NCBI RefSeq assembly: GCF_018263905.1
Contig: NZ_JAAFZU010000055.1
Coordinates: 491,818-555,817, forward strand
Source of the DNA: Loktanella sp. SALINAS62
GTDB lineage: Bacteria; Pseudomonadota; Alphaproteobacteria; Rhodobacterales; Rhodobacteraceae
Direction of reading: 5' to 3'
Length of the DNA: 64,000 bases
Shown here: positions 54,232 to 63,864 of the stretch, one piece after another
Layout of the letters: each line of letters begins with the position of its first letter
How positions within the stretch are numbered: position 1 is the stretch's first letter
The notes under the pieces: model-generated
Seen by the model: only the letters and a program-made list of their open reading frames with translations
Told to the model about the DNA's origin: nothing
Databases searched by the model: none
Position numbers and translations under genes: made by a program

Positions 54232-55242
54232 ATGATCCGAATTTTGACCGTGGTGTCCGCACTGACGTTCCTTGCTGCTTGTGGTGACGGACAACCCTTG
54301 ATCGACACGCCTGCACCAAAAGGCGCAGACGACGCGGATCTGGACCTGCCACCCGGCACGGAAAACGTCACAGCATCATCGGACATCTTTCGCTTCGAAG
54401 CACCAAACGACGACGGCGGCGGTCTGGTCACTGACGTTTCCTATAACGCGAAAAACGATACGTTCAGCGTTGATAACCTTGGGTTCGATGGTGAAAATGT
54501 TTACAGTCGCAAAGCGGCGCCGCTTGCCTCATTGGGCAGCACGCGGATCTACGAGGCCGACGTAGAGGTCGAGGATTTCCTGACCGGTGACGCCGTCGGG
54601 CAGATCGTGCCCTATATCGCGCTTTACGGGGTCAGCAAGACAAAGGTCGGGGACGAACCGCAGACCAGTTTCGCGATCGTCAGAACCGGCGGTTACGCCG
54701 GTTATGGATTCGGTGGTTTCGTTTATGAACGCAACGGCGGCACCGTGCTGCCAAGCGCAGGGCAAGCGACGTTTTCGGGCGATTATGCGGGGGTCCGTGT
54801 GTTTGCACCGTCGCGCAGCACGATTGAATATGTCACCGGTGATATGACGATTGATATCGATTTCGAGGATTTCAACGCCAATGATGCTGTCAAAGGCCGG
54901 ATCACCGATCGTCGCATTTTTGACGAAGACGGGGTTCGGATCGTGACAGGGTTCGATGATGGCGATCTGCAGACGCCAAACGTGAATATCATCATCAGAG
55001 AAGGGACAAAGTCGCTGAGCTCTGCCGGGGAAATCGAAGTCAGCCTGAACAATTTCATCCGTGACGAAGACGGCAAGCTGGTTCAATACGAAACTGGCAA
55101 ATTTACCGGGATCGTCGCGGGCGACACGACCAAAGGAGATGGCGGCCAGATCGTCGGGATCGTCGTGCTGGATTCCGAAGATCCCCGTTTCGATGGAGAC
55201 ATCACGGTCAAGGAAACCGGTGGCGCGATACTTTACCGATGA
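54232..55242 (+). CDS. Surface-lipoprotein candidate with C-terminal TbpB-like beta barrel
   Basis: 336 aa. Signal and lipobox MIRILTVVSALTFLAACGDG place a lipidated Cys at 19. Residues ~30-60 are a flexible, acidic linker. The rest is beta-rich, and the last ~190 residues contain GQATFSGDYAGVRVF followed by TGDMTIDIDFEDF and GGQIVGIVVLDSE, a pattern like the eight-stranded handle barrel of transferrin-binding protein B-like surface lipoproteins. The gene overlaps the Slam-like gene by ATGA, as in type XI secretion cargo/translocator pairs. No ligand motif is seen; cargo function is unknown. Confidence 0.8.
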   Translation: MIRILTVVSALTFLAACGDGQPLIDTPAPKGADDADLDLPPGTENVTASSDIFRFEAPNDDGGGLVTDVSYNAKNDTFSVDNLGFDGENVYSRKAAPLASLGSTRIYEADVEVEDFLTGDAVGQIVPYIALYGVSKTKVGDEPQTSFAIVRTGGYAGYGFGGFVYERNGGTVLPSAGQATFSGDYAGVRVFAPSRSTIEYVTGDMTIDIDFEDFNANDAVKGRITDRRIFDEDGVRIVTGFDDGDLQTPNVNIIIREGTKSLSSAGEIEVSLNNFIRDEDGKLVQYETGKFTGIVAGDTTKGDGGQIVGIVVLDSEDPRFDGDITVKETGGAILYR

Positions 55243-56651
55243 TACGTTTTTGTGCCTTCGCGGCGGCCCTGCTTCTTTTGCCCTTGGCGGCACAGGCACA
55301 TGACGCGCAACTGAGCGTCGATCAGACCCGTGCGCTGGCCATTGATCTGGCGAATGCCGGTGATCTTGCCGCGTCGCAAACTGTGCTGGATGCACTGCTG
55401 GCACGCGATGCGCGCGATGTGACGGCGCTGATTACCGCAGCCCGCATTGCGTTGGCGCAGAACCGACAGGACGATGCTGTCACGCTGGGGGCACGCGCAT
55501 ATCGTGCGTCGCAGGACAGCGTTGAATCCTATGTTGCAGCCCGGCTGGTCGCGCGCGCGCATGTCGAACAACGCAATGACAGCCGCGCACAGCTTTGGCT
55601 GCGCCGCGCCCGTCAATACGCCCCAGATGCCGAAACCGCCGCCGGGGTCGCCGAAGACTATGCCTTTGTCCGCGACCGCAACCCGCTATCGCTTGACCTG
55701 ACATTCGGCCTTCGCCCGTCGTCCAACATCAACAACGGATCGCAATCGGAAGAAGCGTTCCTGTTGGGCCTGCCGTTTGCCCTGACCTTGTCACGCGACG
55801 CACAAGCGCTGTCTGGGCTGGCCTATAATCTAGGCGCAACGGGCCGCTGGCGGTTCCGCGAAAACGCAACATCTGCCACCTTTGCCGATATCAGCATCGA
55901 TGCGACGACCTATACGCTAAGCCGGGACGCGCGCGACGATCTGGAAGCAGAAGCACGCGCGGAAGACGCGTCCGGCGACATCGACAGCGCCGCCGCCCTG
56001 CGCGACATCGAAGGCAGCGATTACGGGTTCACGCAGCTGTCCTTTGGCCTGACGCACCGGGTTCAACTGACGCCTGATCTGTTGCCGACCACGCTGGCCG
56101 CGCGCATCGGAACCAGTTGGTATGGCGGCGATCCTTATCAACATCTGATCGATGTCAGTGCCGGGCAATCGCTGGCGACCAGCCAACGGTCACGCCTGCG
56201 CCTGACCGCAGGGGCGCAAAAGCAATTTGCGGACGACAGTTTTGACGATGTGACAAGCTTTCGTGTCGGTGCGACCTACAGCTATGTCCTGAATTGGGGG
56301 GATCTGGTGGCGGTGTCGGTCAACAACCGCGTCAGCCAGTCCGACAACGTGGAACGCGATTTTACGGCACTGCGGCTGGGGTTGGATTACGACCTGACCG
56401 AACCGGTGTTCGGGGTCCGCTTGGCATTTGGTGTGTCGGTCGAAAACCGTGGCTACGACTTTTCGCGCCTGAACGCGGGGCCACGCGACGATCTGACTGT
56501 GGATGCCAGGGTCAGCGCGCAATTCAGCCAAGTGGAATACTATGGCTTCCAGCCTGTCGGCACGCTGGAAATCAGCCGCACCAGTTCAGACAACGCGCTG
56601 TTTGACCGGGAATATATCAGCCTTGGATTTGATCTGCGGTCTGCGTTCTGA
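55239..56651 (+). CDS. Slam-like (DUF560) outer-membrane translocator
   Basis: 470 aa. A signal peptide (MIRFCAFAAALLLLPLAAQA) precedes an N-terminal periplasmic TPR domain (about residues 30-145; ALAIDLANAGDLAASQTVLD and LVARAHVEQRNDSRAQLWLR). From ~160 on, about fourteen amphipathic strands form a beta barrel ending in ISRTSSDNALFDREYISLGF and a terminal Phe, the outer-membrane insertion signal. TPR + DUF560 barrel with this end motif is the Slam architecture that moves lipoproteins to the cell surface (type XI secretion). Coupled to its likely cargo by ATGA. Function inferred from architecture only. Confidence 0.82.
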   Translation: MIRFCAFAAALLLLPLAAQAHDAQLSVDQTRALAIDLANAGDLAASQTVLDALLARDARDVTALITAARIALAQNRQDDAVTLGARAYRASQDSVESYVAARLVARAHVEQRNDSRAQLWLRRARQYAPDAETAAGVAEDYAFVRDRNPLSLDLTFGLRPSSNINNGSQSEEAFLLGLPFALTLSRDAQALSGLAYNLGATGRWRFRENATSATFADISIDATTYTLSRDARDDLEAEARAEDASGDIDSAAALRDIEGSDYGFTQLSFGLTHRVQLTPDLLPTTLAARIGTSWYGGDPYQHLIDVSAGQSLATSQRSRLRLTAGAQKQFADDSFDDVTSFRVGATYSYVLNWGDLVAVSVNNRVSQSDNVERDFTALRLGLDYDLTEPVFGVRLAFGVSVENRGYDFSRLNAGPRDDLTVDARVSAQFSQVEYYGFQPVGTLEISRTSSDNALFDREYISLGFDLRSAF

Positions 56652-56712
56652 CGGTTGGCGGGTTCCGCCTGAGCACTAGGTTTACCGGCAGACATGACAC
56701 AAAGGAAGAACA

Positions 56713-57141
56713 ATGCCTGTTAAGTATCTGCACACGATGGTCCGGGTAAAAGACCTGGAAAAGACGATGACCTTTTTCAACCTGCTGGGCCTGCGCGAAA
56801 TCCGCCGCCGCGATGACGAAGGCGGTCGGTTTTCGCTGATCTTCATGGCGGCCGAAGGGGACGAAGATTGCCCTGTCGAACTGACCTACAACTGGGATGG
56901 CGACGATGCCCTGCCCGATGACAGCCGCCATTTCGGCCATCTCGCCTATAGCGTGCCCAACATCTATGAGATGTGTCAGCACCTGATGGACAACGGCGTG
57001 ACGATCAACCGTCCGCCACGTGACGGCAACATGGCGTTCGTGCGGTCGCCCGACAACATCTCGATTGAGCTGTTGCAGGACGGCGACGCGCTGGCCCCGG
57101 CAGAGCCGTGGAAAAGCATGGAAAACACAGGGCACTGGTAA
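56713..57141 (+). CDS. gloA: Glyoxalase I (lactoylglutathione lyase) / VOC protein
   Basis: The 142-aa VOC protein starts MPVKYLHTMVRVKDLEKTMTFF and has LELTYNWD-type strand (VELTYNWDGDD), FGHLAYSVPNIYEMC and SPDNISIELLQ, which supply the His/Glu metal ligands of glyoxalase I. It converts the methylglyoxal-glutathione hemithioacetal to lactoylglutathione. AGGAAGAACA precedes the ATG. Its TAA shares an A with the ATG of the DUF1194 gene, so the three genes to 58561 are probably one transcript. Confidence 0.85.
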   Translation: MPVKYLHTMVRVKDLEKTMTFFNLLGLREIRRRDDEGGRFSLIFMAAEGDEDCPVELTYNWDGDDALPDDSRHFGHLAYSVPNIYEMCQHLMDNGVTINRPPRDGNMAFVRSPDNISIELLQDGDALAPAEPWKSMENTGHW

Positions 57142-57836
57142 TGCAATGGGGGTTGATCGCAGGGCTGACCCTTGCGGCGGCCCCCGCAGATGCCTGTCGG
57201 CTTGCGCTGGTCTTGGCCATCGATGTGTCGTCGTCGGTCGATGCGGCAGAGGATGCATTGCAGCGTCAGGGGCTTGCGGCAGCGCTGCTCGCCCCCGATG
57301 TGCAATCCGCTTTTTTCGCGTCGCCTGATCCCGTGGCATTGCATGTCTTCGAATGGTCAGGCCGGTACAATCAGGTCACGCTGTCCGACTGGCGTCTGAT
57401 CGAAGCGCCCGACGATCTGCGGATGGTCGCAGACGCCGTATCCACCAGCACACGCAGTTATGACGATTACCCGACCGCCCTTGGCTATGCGCTAGGACAT
57501 GCGGCGGTGGTGTTGCAACGCGGCCCGGATTGCCTGTTCAAGACGATCGACGTCGCCGGTGACGGCATCAACAATGAAGGTTTCGGTCCGGCAGAAGCCT
57601 ATGCCGCCTTTCCGTTTCGGAATGTGACGGTAAACGGGTTGATCGTGAACGCCGCCGATTACGAAGGCGAGGTCAATCTGATCCCGTTCTACACCGAAGA
57701 GGTGATCCGCGGTCCCGGTGCCTTTGTCGAAATTGCCAACAGCTTTGCCGATTACGAAGCCGCGATGCGCCGCAAACTGGTGCGTGAACTGGGCGTGCAG
57801 ATGTTGGGCGGGGTGCCGTCGGGCGCGTCGGGATGA
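57141..57836 (+). CDS. Exported DUF1194 protein (von Willebrand A-like), copy 1
   Basis: 231 aa. A signal sequence (MQWGLIAGLTLAAAPADA) is followed by LVLAIDVSSSVDAAED, a DxSxS MIDAS metal-binding site, and the DUF1194 hallmarks HVFEWSGRYNQV, TIDVAGDGINNEG and EVIRGPGAFVEIANSFADY near the end. The fold is that of vWA domains, which bind metal and partner proteins; the periplasmic partner is unknown. It overlaps the glyoxalase stop (TAATG) and is followed by a paralogue overlapping by ATGA. Confidence 0.88.
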   Translation: MQWGLIAGLTLAAAPADACRLALVLAIDVSSSVDAAEDALQRQGLAAALLAPDVQSAFFASPDPVALHVFEWSGRYNQVTLSDWRLIEAPDDLRMVADAVSTSTRSYDDYPTALGYALGHAAVVLQRGPDCLFKTIDVAGDGINNEGFGPAEAYAAFPFRNVTVNGLIVNAADYEGEVNLIPFYTEEVIRGPGAFVEIANSFADYEAAMRRKLVRELGVQMLGGVPSGASG

Positions 57837-58561
57837 GGTGGCTGGCCACCGTACTGGTGGTGATGCTGGGCCTTCCGGCGGATGCCGCCTGCCGTCAGGC
57901 GCTAGCGATGGGTCTGGATGTCAGCGGATCTGTCGATGACACCGAATACAGGTTGCAGCGCGACGGTCTGGCAGACGCATTGGGCCGCGACGCTGTGCAG
58001 CGCGTGTTACTGGACAGCGGCGCGCCCGTCCGGATCACCGTTTTTGAATGGAGCGGGCAGAACGATCAGGCGGTTCTGGTACCGTGGACCGCCATCACGG
58101 ACGCCCTTGTATTGGCCGCCCTGCAACAGCGCATCCGGTACGCGCCGCGCGGGGCCCTATCACCCACGACAGCGTTGGGGTCCGCGATGCTGACAGGGTT
58201 TGAACTGCTGGATAAACAAACCGATTGCTGGACGCGGACGCTGGATATTTCCGGCGATGGGCCGTCCAATACCGACCCACGCCCGCAGGATATCGGTATC
58301 GACCAAAGCCCTGCGGATGTCACGGTGAACGGCCTGACCATCGGCGCAGACACCACAATGGGCCATGACGAAAGCGCCGCTGATATCAAAGAGCTTTCGG
58401 CCTATTTCAAAACCTATGTGATCCGGGGGCCGGGCGCCTTTGTCGAAACGGCGCTGGGGTTTGCGGATTACGCCGACGCGATGGAACGCAAATTGCTGCG
58501 CGAACTACGTGCAGTTGGGCTAAGCGCGACACCAGCCACGTCAACGCAATCACCGTCGTGA
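57833..58561 (+). CDS. Exported DUF1194 protein (von Willebrand A-like), copy 2
   Basis: 242 aa. Similar to copy 1 throughout: signal sequence MRWLATVLVVMLGLPADA, MIDAS as LDVSGSVDDTEY, VFEWSGQNDQAV, LDISGDGPSNTDP and YVIRGPGAFVETALGFADYADAMERKLL. The tail after LRELRAV is Ser/Thr/Pro-rich. Tandem divergence suggests two subunits of one complex or duplicated partners. Ends before a perfect hairpin. Confidence 0.88.
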   Translation: MRWLATVLVVMLGLPADAACRQALAMGLDVSGSVDDTEYRLQRDGLADALGRDAVQRVLLDSGAPVRITVFEWSGQNDQAVLVPWTAITDALVLAALQQRIRYAPRGALSPTTALGSAMLTGFELLDKQTDCWTRTLDISGDGPSNTDPRPQDIGIDQSPADVTVNGLTIGADTTMGHDESAADIKELSAYFKTYVIRGPGAFVETALGFADYADAMERKLLRELRAVGLSATPATSTQSPS

Positions 58562-58564
58562 AAA

Positions 58565-58591
58565 GCCCCGCCCGGCAGATGCGGGCGGGGC
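58565..58591. terminator. Terminator between the DUF1194 and acs genes
   Basis: GCCCCGCCCG (58565-58574) and CGGGCGGGGC (58582-58591) form a perfect 10-bp stem with a 7-base loop. On the minus strand it is followed by TTTTCACG, so it can terminate acs; on the plus strand GTTTTTG lies 12 bases further. Confidence 0.8.
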
Positions 58592-58597
58592 GACCCG

Positions 58598-60553
58598 TCA
58601 GTTTTTGTTCATCCGGTTCGCGATCAGATCGTCGACAACTTCGGGTTCGGCCAGGGTAGAGGTATCGCCCAGCGCGCCGAAATCATTCTCTGCGATCTTG
58701 CGCAGGATGCGGCGCATGATCTTACCCGACCGCGTCTTTGGCAGACCGGGGGCGAACTGGATCAGATCGGGCTTTGCAATCGGGCCGATTTCGTGCCGCA
58801 CCCAGTCGGACAGGTCCTTGCGCAGTTGCTCTGTCGGTTCTTGCCCGGCCATCAGCGACACATAGGCATAGATCCCCTGCCCCTTGATGTCGTGCGGGTA
58901 ACCCACCACCGCCGCTTCGTTTACGGCCTCATGCGCGACCAACGCGCTTTCGACTTCTGCCGTGCCCATGCGGTGACCGGATACGTTGATCACGTCGTCG
59001 ACGCGGCCTGTGATCCAGTAATAGCCGTCGGCATCGCGGCGGCACCCATCGCCCGAAAAGAACATGTTCTTGTACTGACTGAAGTAGGTCATTTCGAACC
59101 GTTCGTGATCGCCCCAAATCGTACGCATCTGGCTGGGCCAACTGTCAGCGATGCACAACACGCCTTCGGCTTCGGTCTGGGTGACCTCTTTGCCCGTTTC
59201 CGGTTCCAGCACGACAGGTTTGATGCCGAAAAACGGCAGGGTCGCAGACCCCGGTTTCGTCGCTGTCGCACCGGGTAGCGGCGTCAGCAGGTGGCCGCCA
59301 GTTTCCGTCTGCCACCATGTATCGACGATCGGGACATTCCCCTTGCCGACGACGTCGTTGTACCAATTCCACGCTTCGGGGTTGATCGGTTCACCCACGG
59401 TGCCCAGCACCTTGAGCGCGCTCAGATCGTATTTTTCGACAAAGGCGTTGCCTTTGCCCATCAACGCCCGGATGGCTGTTGGTGCGGTATAGAACTGGTT
59501 GACCTTGTGTTCTTCGCACACCTGCCAGAACCGGCCTGCATCCGGATAGGTCGGCACGCCTTCGAACATCACGGTGGTGGCACCGTTGGCCAGCGGCCCG
59601 TAGACGATATAGCTGTGCCCCGTGACCCACCCCACATCGGCAGTGCACCAGAACACATCGCCGTCGTGATAATCGAACGTGTATTGATGCGTCATCGACG
59701 CATAGACAAGATAGCCACCCGTTGTGTGGACAACGCCCTTTGGCTGCCCGGTCGAGCCGGATGTATACAGGATGAACAGCGGGTCTTCGGCGTTGACTTC
59801 GGTGGGCGGGCAATCGTCGGAAACGTTTGCCTCCATCTCGTGCAGCCAGACGTCGCGGCCATCGACCATGGCGATGTCGCCCCCGGTCCGTTTGACGACC
59901 AGCGCTTTTGTATCGACAGTGATTTTTTCAAACGCCTTGTCTGCATTCACTTTTAGCGGGGTATTGCGCCCGCCGCGCGGCGCCTCGTCCGCCGTAATCA
60001 GCACCTTGGCTTCGGACCCGTTGACGCGCGCGGCCAGCGCATCGGCCGAAAATCCTGCGAAAACAACCGAATGGATCGCCCCGATCCGCGCGCAGGCCAG
60101 CATTGCATAGGCAGCCTGCGGGATCATCGGCAAATAGATCACAACGCGGTCGCCTTTGCCCACGCCCATTTCTTTCAGAACATTGGCGAATTTAGACACA
60201 TGGGCGTGCAGCTGCTGATACGTGATATGCTGTGCATCGGCATTCGGATCATCAGGTTCCCAAATGATCGCGGTTTGTGTCCCACGCGTCGCCAGATGCC
60301 GATCAATGCAGTTGGCCGCAACGTTCAGCGTGCCGTCTTCGTACCAGCGGATATCAATGTTGCCGGGTGCGAAACTGGTGTTCTTGACCTTGGTATAGGG
60401 GGTCATCCATTCCAGACGCTTACCATGCTCACCCCAGAACGCGTCTGGATCAGCGACAGAGTCAGCGTACATTTTATCGTAGCTTGCCTTGTCAGCATGC
60501 GCGTGCGCGGCCATTTCAGCGCTGGGCGCATATGTCTTTTCGGTTTCGGCCAT
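58598..60553 (-). CDS. acs: Acetyl-CoA synthetase
   Basis: 651 aa. AMP-forming ligase signatures: [20 protein letters not shown] (P-loop-like A3), [11 protein letters not shown] (A5), [20 protein letters not shown] (A7-A8) and the acetylation-site region [16 protein letters not shown] near the C-terminus. It activates acetate to acetyl-CoA through acetyl-AMP. ATG at 60553 has GGGGGAGACCTGAC in front and gives the usual [14 protein letters not shown]. The 293-base gap to the divergent outer-membrane gene holds the promoters; nothing else is recognised there. Confidence 0.96.
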   Translation of the reverse strand: MAETEKTYAPSAEMAAHAHADKASYDKMYADSVADPDAFWGEHGKRLEWMTPYTKVKNTSFAPGNIDIRWYEDGTLNVAANCIDRHLATRGTQTAIIWEPDDPNADAQHITYQQLHAHVSKFANVLKEMGVGKGDRVVIYLPMIPQAAYAMLACARIGAIHSVVFAGFSADALAARVNGSEAKVLITADEAPRGGRNTPLKVNADKAFEKITVDTKALVVKRTGGDIAMVDGRDVWLHEMEANVSDDCPPTEVNAEDPLFILYTSGSTGQPKGVVHTTGGYLVYASMTHQYTFDYHDGDVFWCTADVGWVTGHSYIVYGPLANGATTVMFEGVPTYPDAGRFWQVCEEHKVNQFYTAPTAIRALMGKGNAFVEKYDLSALKVLGTVGEPINPEAWNWYNDVVGKGNVPIVDTWWQTETGGHLLTPLPGATATKPGSATLPFFGIKPVVLEPETGKEVTQTEAEGVLCIADSWPSQMRTIWGDHERFEMTYFSQYKNMFFSGDGCRRDADGYYWITGRVDDVINVSGHRMGTAEVESALVAHEAVNEAAVVGYPHDIKGQGIYAYVSLMAGQEPTEQLRKDLSDWVRHEIGPIAKPDLIQFAPGLPKTRSGKIMRRILRKIAENDFGALGDTSTLAEPEVVDDLIANRMNKN

Positions 60554-60846
60554 GTCAGGTCTCCCCCCCGTTTTGCCTATGAGCGTCACCGACGTTAGCC
60601 GGGTCACATTCTGCGTCATCATGGGCAAGACCGTAGGAAATCCAAGCGGATGACACCAGACCGTCCTTGGTCGTGTAAACAAGTAGGACCATGACGGGCA
60701 TCGTGGGTAAATTTATTTACTACCAACGGTCGATTGCACCTGCAGACGCAATTGACGTGCTTGGCGCTGCTGTCGGCAACCCAATCACTCACATTAATGC
60801 AATCTTTACCATCAGGCGCGAATCCTGACGTTGTTGGAGGTCGCTT

Positions 60847-61515
60847 ATGAAATTTCGATGTCTGGTGGTGTCGTGGTTGCTGTGCATCTGCAATGCGGTT
60901 GCGGCCGGTCCATGGGCACGACAGCAGGACCAGACATTCATCGCCATTGGCGGTAACTTTTTGCTGTCAGAGGGTGCAGAATTGCCAGTGCACTATGATC
61001 CGACGCTTTATGTGGAATACGGTTTGCGGCCCGAACTTACCCTTGGGTTCGACTTTCACTCTGCGAACAAGGGCGACATTTTGTCGGGATTCACCTTTGC
61101 CCGGATTCCACTGGGGGATCCAGAAAATGCGCTGAAAACAGCGGCGGCATTGGGCGTCGGATTTCGTCGCAACAGCGACACAACCGAAGAACTGCTGATC
61201 CGCCCCGGTTTTTCACTGGGGCAATCGCTTCCGTCGGGCTGGCTCGCGTTCGATGGCACTGTGACCTACGGTGCCATCGATTCAAAGTGGCGTCCAAAAG
61301 CCGATTTTACATGGGGGCAGTCGTGGTCCCCACGCTGGACCACGACGTTTCAGGTGCAAACCGGCATGGGGTTTTCGGACGACCACTATGCAAAGGTCAG
61401 CCCGACCATGATCTACACGGCGAACGACCGTTTCAAAATCAACTTTGGTGCCGTCAGGGGATTGACCGGTGACAAGGGCAGTGCCCTGAAACTTGAAACA
61501 TGGATCACTTACTGA
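60847..61515 (+). CDS. Secreted beta-barrel protein, probable outer-membrane, unknown function
   Basis: 222 aa. A signal peptide (MKFRCLVVSWLLCICNAVAA) is followed by ~10-12 short amphipathic strands such as FIAIGGNFLLSEGAELPV, LYVEYGLRPELTLGFDFH and TTTFQVQTGMGFSDDHY, ending in LKLETWITY with an aromatic last residue. The pattern suits an outer-membrane beta barrel of unknown type. TTGGAGGTCGCTT gives a strong ribosome-binding site. Six bases separate it from the convergent broken beta-helix gene. Confidence 0.72.
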   Translation: MKFRCLVVSWLLCICNAVAAGPWARQQDQTFIAIGGNFLLSEGAELPVHYDPTLYVEYGLRPELTLGFDFHSANKGDILSGFTFARIPLGDPENALKTAAALGVGFRRNSDTTEELLIRPGFSLGQSLPSGWLAFDGTVTYGAIDSKWRPKADFTWGQSWSPRWTTTFQVQTGMGFSDDHYAKVSPTMIYTANDRFKINFGAVRGLTGDKGSALKLETWITY

Positions 61516-61521
61516 AACCGA

Positions 61522-63760
61522 TCAGACGGGATTATCCATCCGCACCGTGAACCGCACGGCGCCCCGGACGCTTTGACCAAATGACAGGCGAATATCCCGA
61601 TTATCGGCGTTAAAGCTTGTTTCGATCCATGGCACGTCGCTTACCGTCGCACCGGACCCTGTCCGCAACGCCTGCACCAAAGCAAAGCCATCGACGGTCC
61701 GTGCATGCCCCTTGAACGGCAAATACGGGTCCGTCCGGGCGACCCAACTGGACGACGCCGTATTCTGGGTATGGATCAATGACGCCGGATTATAGACCGG
61801 TTCGTCGACCCCGTTATAGGCGTTGCTGTCGAAAGACACCTGCCGCATCCGCGTCAAATCCAACCCCGCATGGGTGGTGTCGACACCTTCGATCCGGTCG
61901 ATCTTGCCGTTGACGGCCCGAAACACGTTTCCGACGACAGCAAAGCCCTGCACGAAATGACCCGGTCCATAGGGTTTGACCCTGATGAAATTGAAGCCCG
62001 ACGTGACATTGATGGAAATGAAATGGTTTCCGGTGATCGTCAGCCCACCAAACGAAAACTGGTTGGCGAATTCCGGTGTCGATTCATATTCGTTCGTCCA
62101 CTCGATCCAGCCGTTGTCGATATAGTTACCCGTGACGACGGACCTGCAATTCGGTGTGGCAAAGATCAGACCGGCAACACGCACGCCACCGGTTTCGCTG
62201 TCGCCATTGAACCAGTGGTTCGCCGTGATGGTCGACCCACCACCACCGATGACGGCAAAATGTTTGAACAAGGCGCAGCGATTGTCCCTGATCTTGACGT
62301 CTTCGGCGTTGGTGTTGAACGCAATTGTTGTCCGATCCTGTACGCGTAGCGCCTGTTCGCTGGAATTGAATTGACAACGGTCAATCATCATGCCCTGACA
62401 GCCGCGCCCGGGCGATGTAATGCCGCGATCCTTGGGCCGCGTCTCCGCTGGCAAGCCCGGCGCACTGAAATTCGATGTCATCCAGCACGAACTGCGCCAG
62501 ATCGTCGTATCCCGAGAAATCCACAAGATATTTGAAGCGTCTGAACGTAAACGTCTGCGTGCCGACTGCGTCGTACAACGGCTGGCTGAGTTCCAGTGTA
62601 CGGGCCCCGACGTTAACAGAGGTGACATAGACCTCGCGCCCGACGCCGGACCCGGTCACCAGTGATCCGACAGGGATGTTTGCGATGTTTGTGACATTGG
62701 ACAGGCGTTTTTCACTGCTCAGCGCATAGCTCGCGGGTGATGTCACGACGTGCGTATCCCATGCGGTCGTGTTCGCTGGCTGAAACTGACCGTTCCGCAC
62801 AACCCGGCGGGTGGCATAAACGGTACGGGTCGGATCGCAGGCCTGCATGTCCAACGGTTCGGTCAGCGTTACACGGATGCCGCCCATATCCAGCGACTCG
62901 TGATCAGAAAAGTTCAGCAGCGCCTGATATGCTTTTTTGAACGCCAGTTCTTCGTCACCGAATGCCTCGACATATTTGCGCAGGTTATAACCGTTTTGCA
63001 GGATCAGGCGCTTTTGTGCAGGTTGGGTCACCGTGCCTTCGAACCGGATCTTGCTTTGGATGCTGACGTCATCCGCCAGATGGTACACGCCGCGCGGCAC
63101 CAGAATTTCGCGTCCACGCGCCGCCGTGTCAGCCGCCTCGAATGCGACAGAGTCGTCGGTCACCCCATCGCCCATCGCCCCATAATCACGCACATCGACC
63201 ATGGAAATCAGATCGCGCAGAAACGCGACGGTGTAATCCTCGATTTCGATATCGTCGATCCGCACCAGACCACCGGATTCACCCACTAGGTCCAGCCCGA
63301 AATGGCCGTAGATTGCGTCCTGCCACACCAGATCCACGCCCGTTCGGTCACCGGTGCCGACAATCGCGGCCACCTCGACCACCGTGCCGTAACTGGTCAG
63401 TTGCACCTGCGGTCCGGTTGTCGTGGGGACGGACGCAGCACCACCCCCTGCCCGACCTGCAAAACCCGCGATGCGCACCGCAGGCAACGGCCCGGCAATG
63501 GCCTTTACCCGCGCCGTGATGCGCAAATAGGTGCCGGGCAGCAGCGGCGTTTCCGCCATGTAACGCAGTCGTTGGACGGTTTCGGTTTTCTGAACCTCCA
63601 AGGCACCGCCGAAATCCTGATCTGACGGAACGAATACACCAGTGCCACTGGTCGCGTAGGTATCGCTACCGGGCGTGCCGTCCCCACTGGACCAAACCGA
63701 AAGCCCGGCCGCAAACGGCAGTGGCTGAAAAACGATTCCGTCGGTAATTGCCTTGTTCAT
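61522..63760 (-). pseudogene. Pectate-lyase-superfamily beta-helix protein, interrupted by a frameshift
   Basis: A reading frame from the ATG at 63760 (site AAAGGATAGGGT) encodes 459 aa and stops at 62381. Continuous protein-like sequence resumes in another frame from about 62443 (TRPKDRGITSPGRGCQG onward) and runs to 61522. The first part holds VDVRDYGAMGDGVTDDSVAF (residues ~187-206), the pectate-lyase-superfamily start. The second has right-handed-helix repeats (ANHWFNGDSETGG, TGNYIDNGWIEWTNEYE) and ends VRFTVRMDNPV. The shift falls between LASGD and TRPKD; joined, they would give ~745 aa. It could be a real mutation, sequencing error, or (less likely) recoding. Confidence 0.8.
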
Positions 63761-63864
63761 ACCCTATCCTTTGCGCTACCCGGATCGACCCGGTCGTCGC
63801 GCAGAGGCTTAGGTTATGGTCGGTAAATCGAACCTGTCGGGGCCGGTCGGTGCAGAGGCAACGC

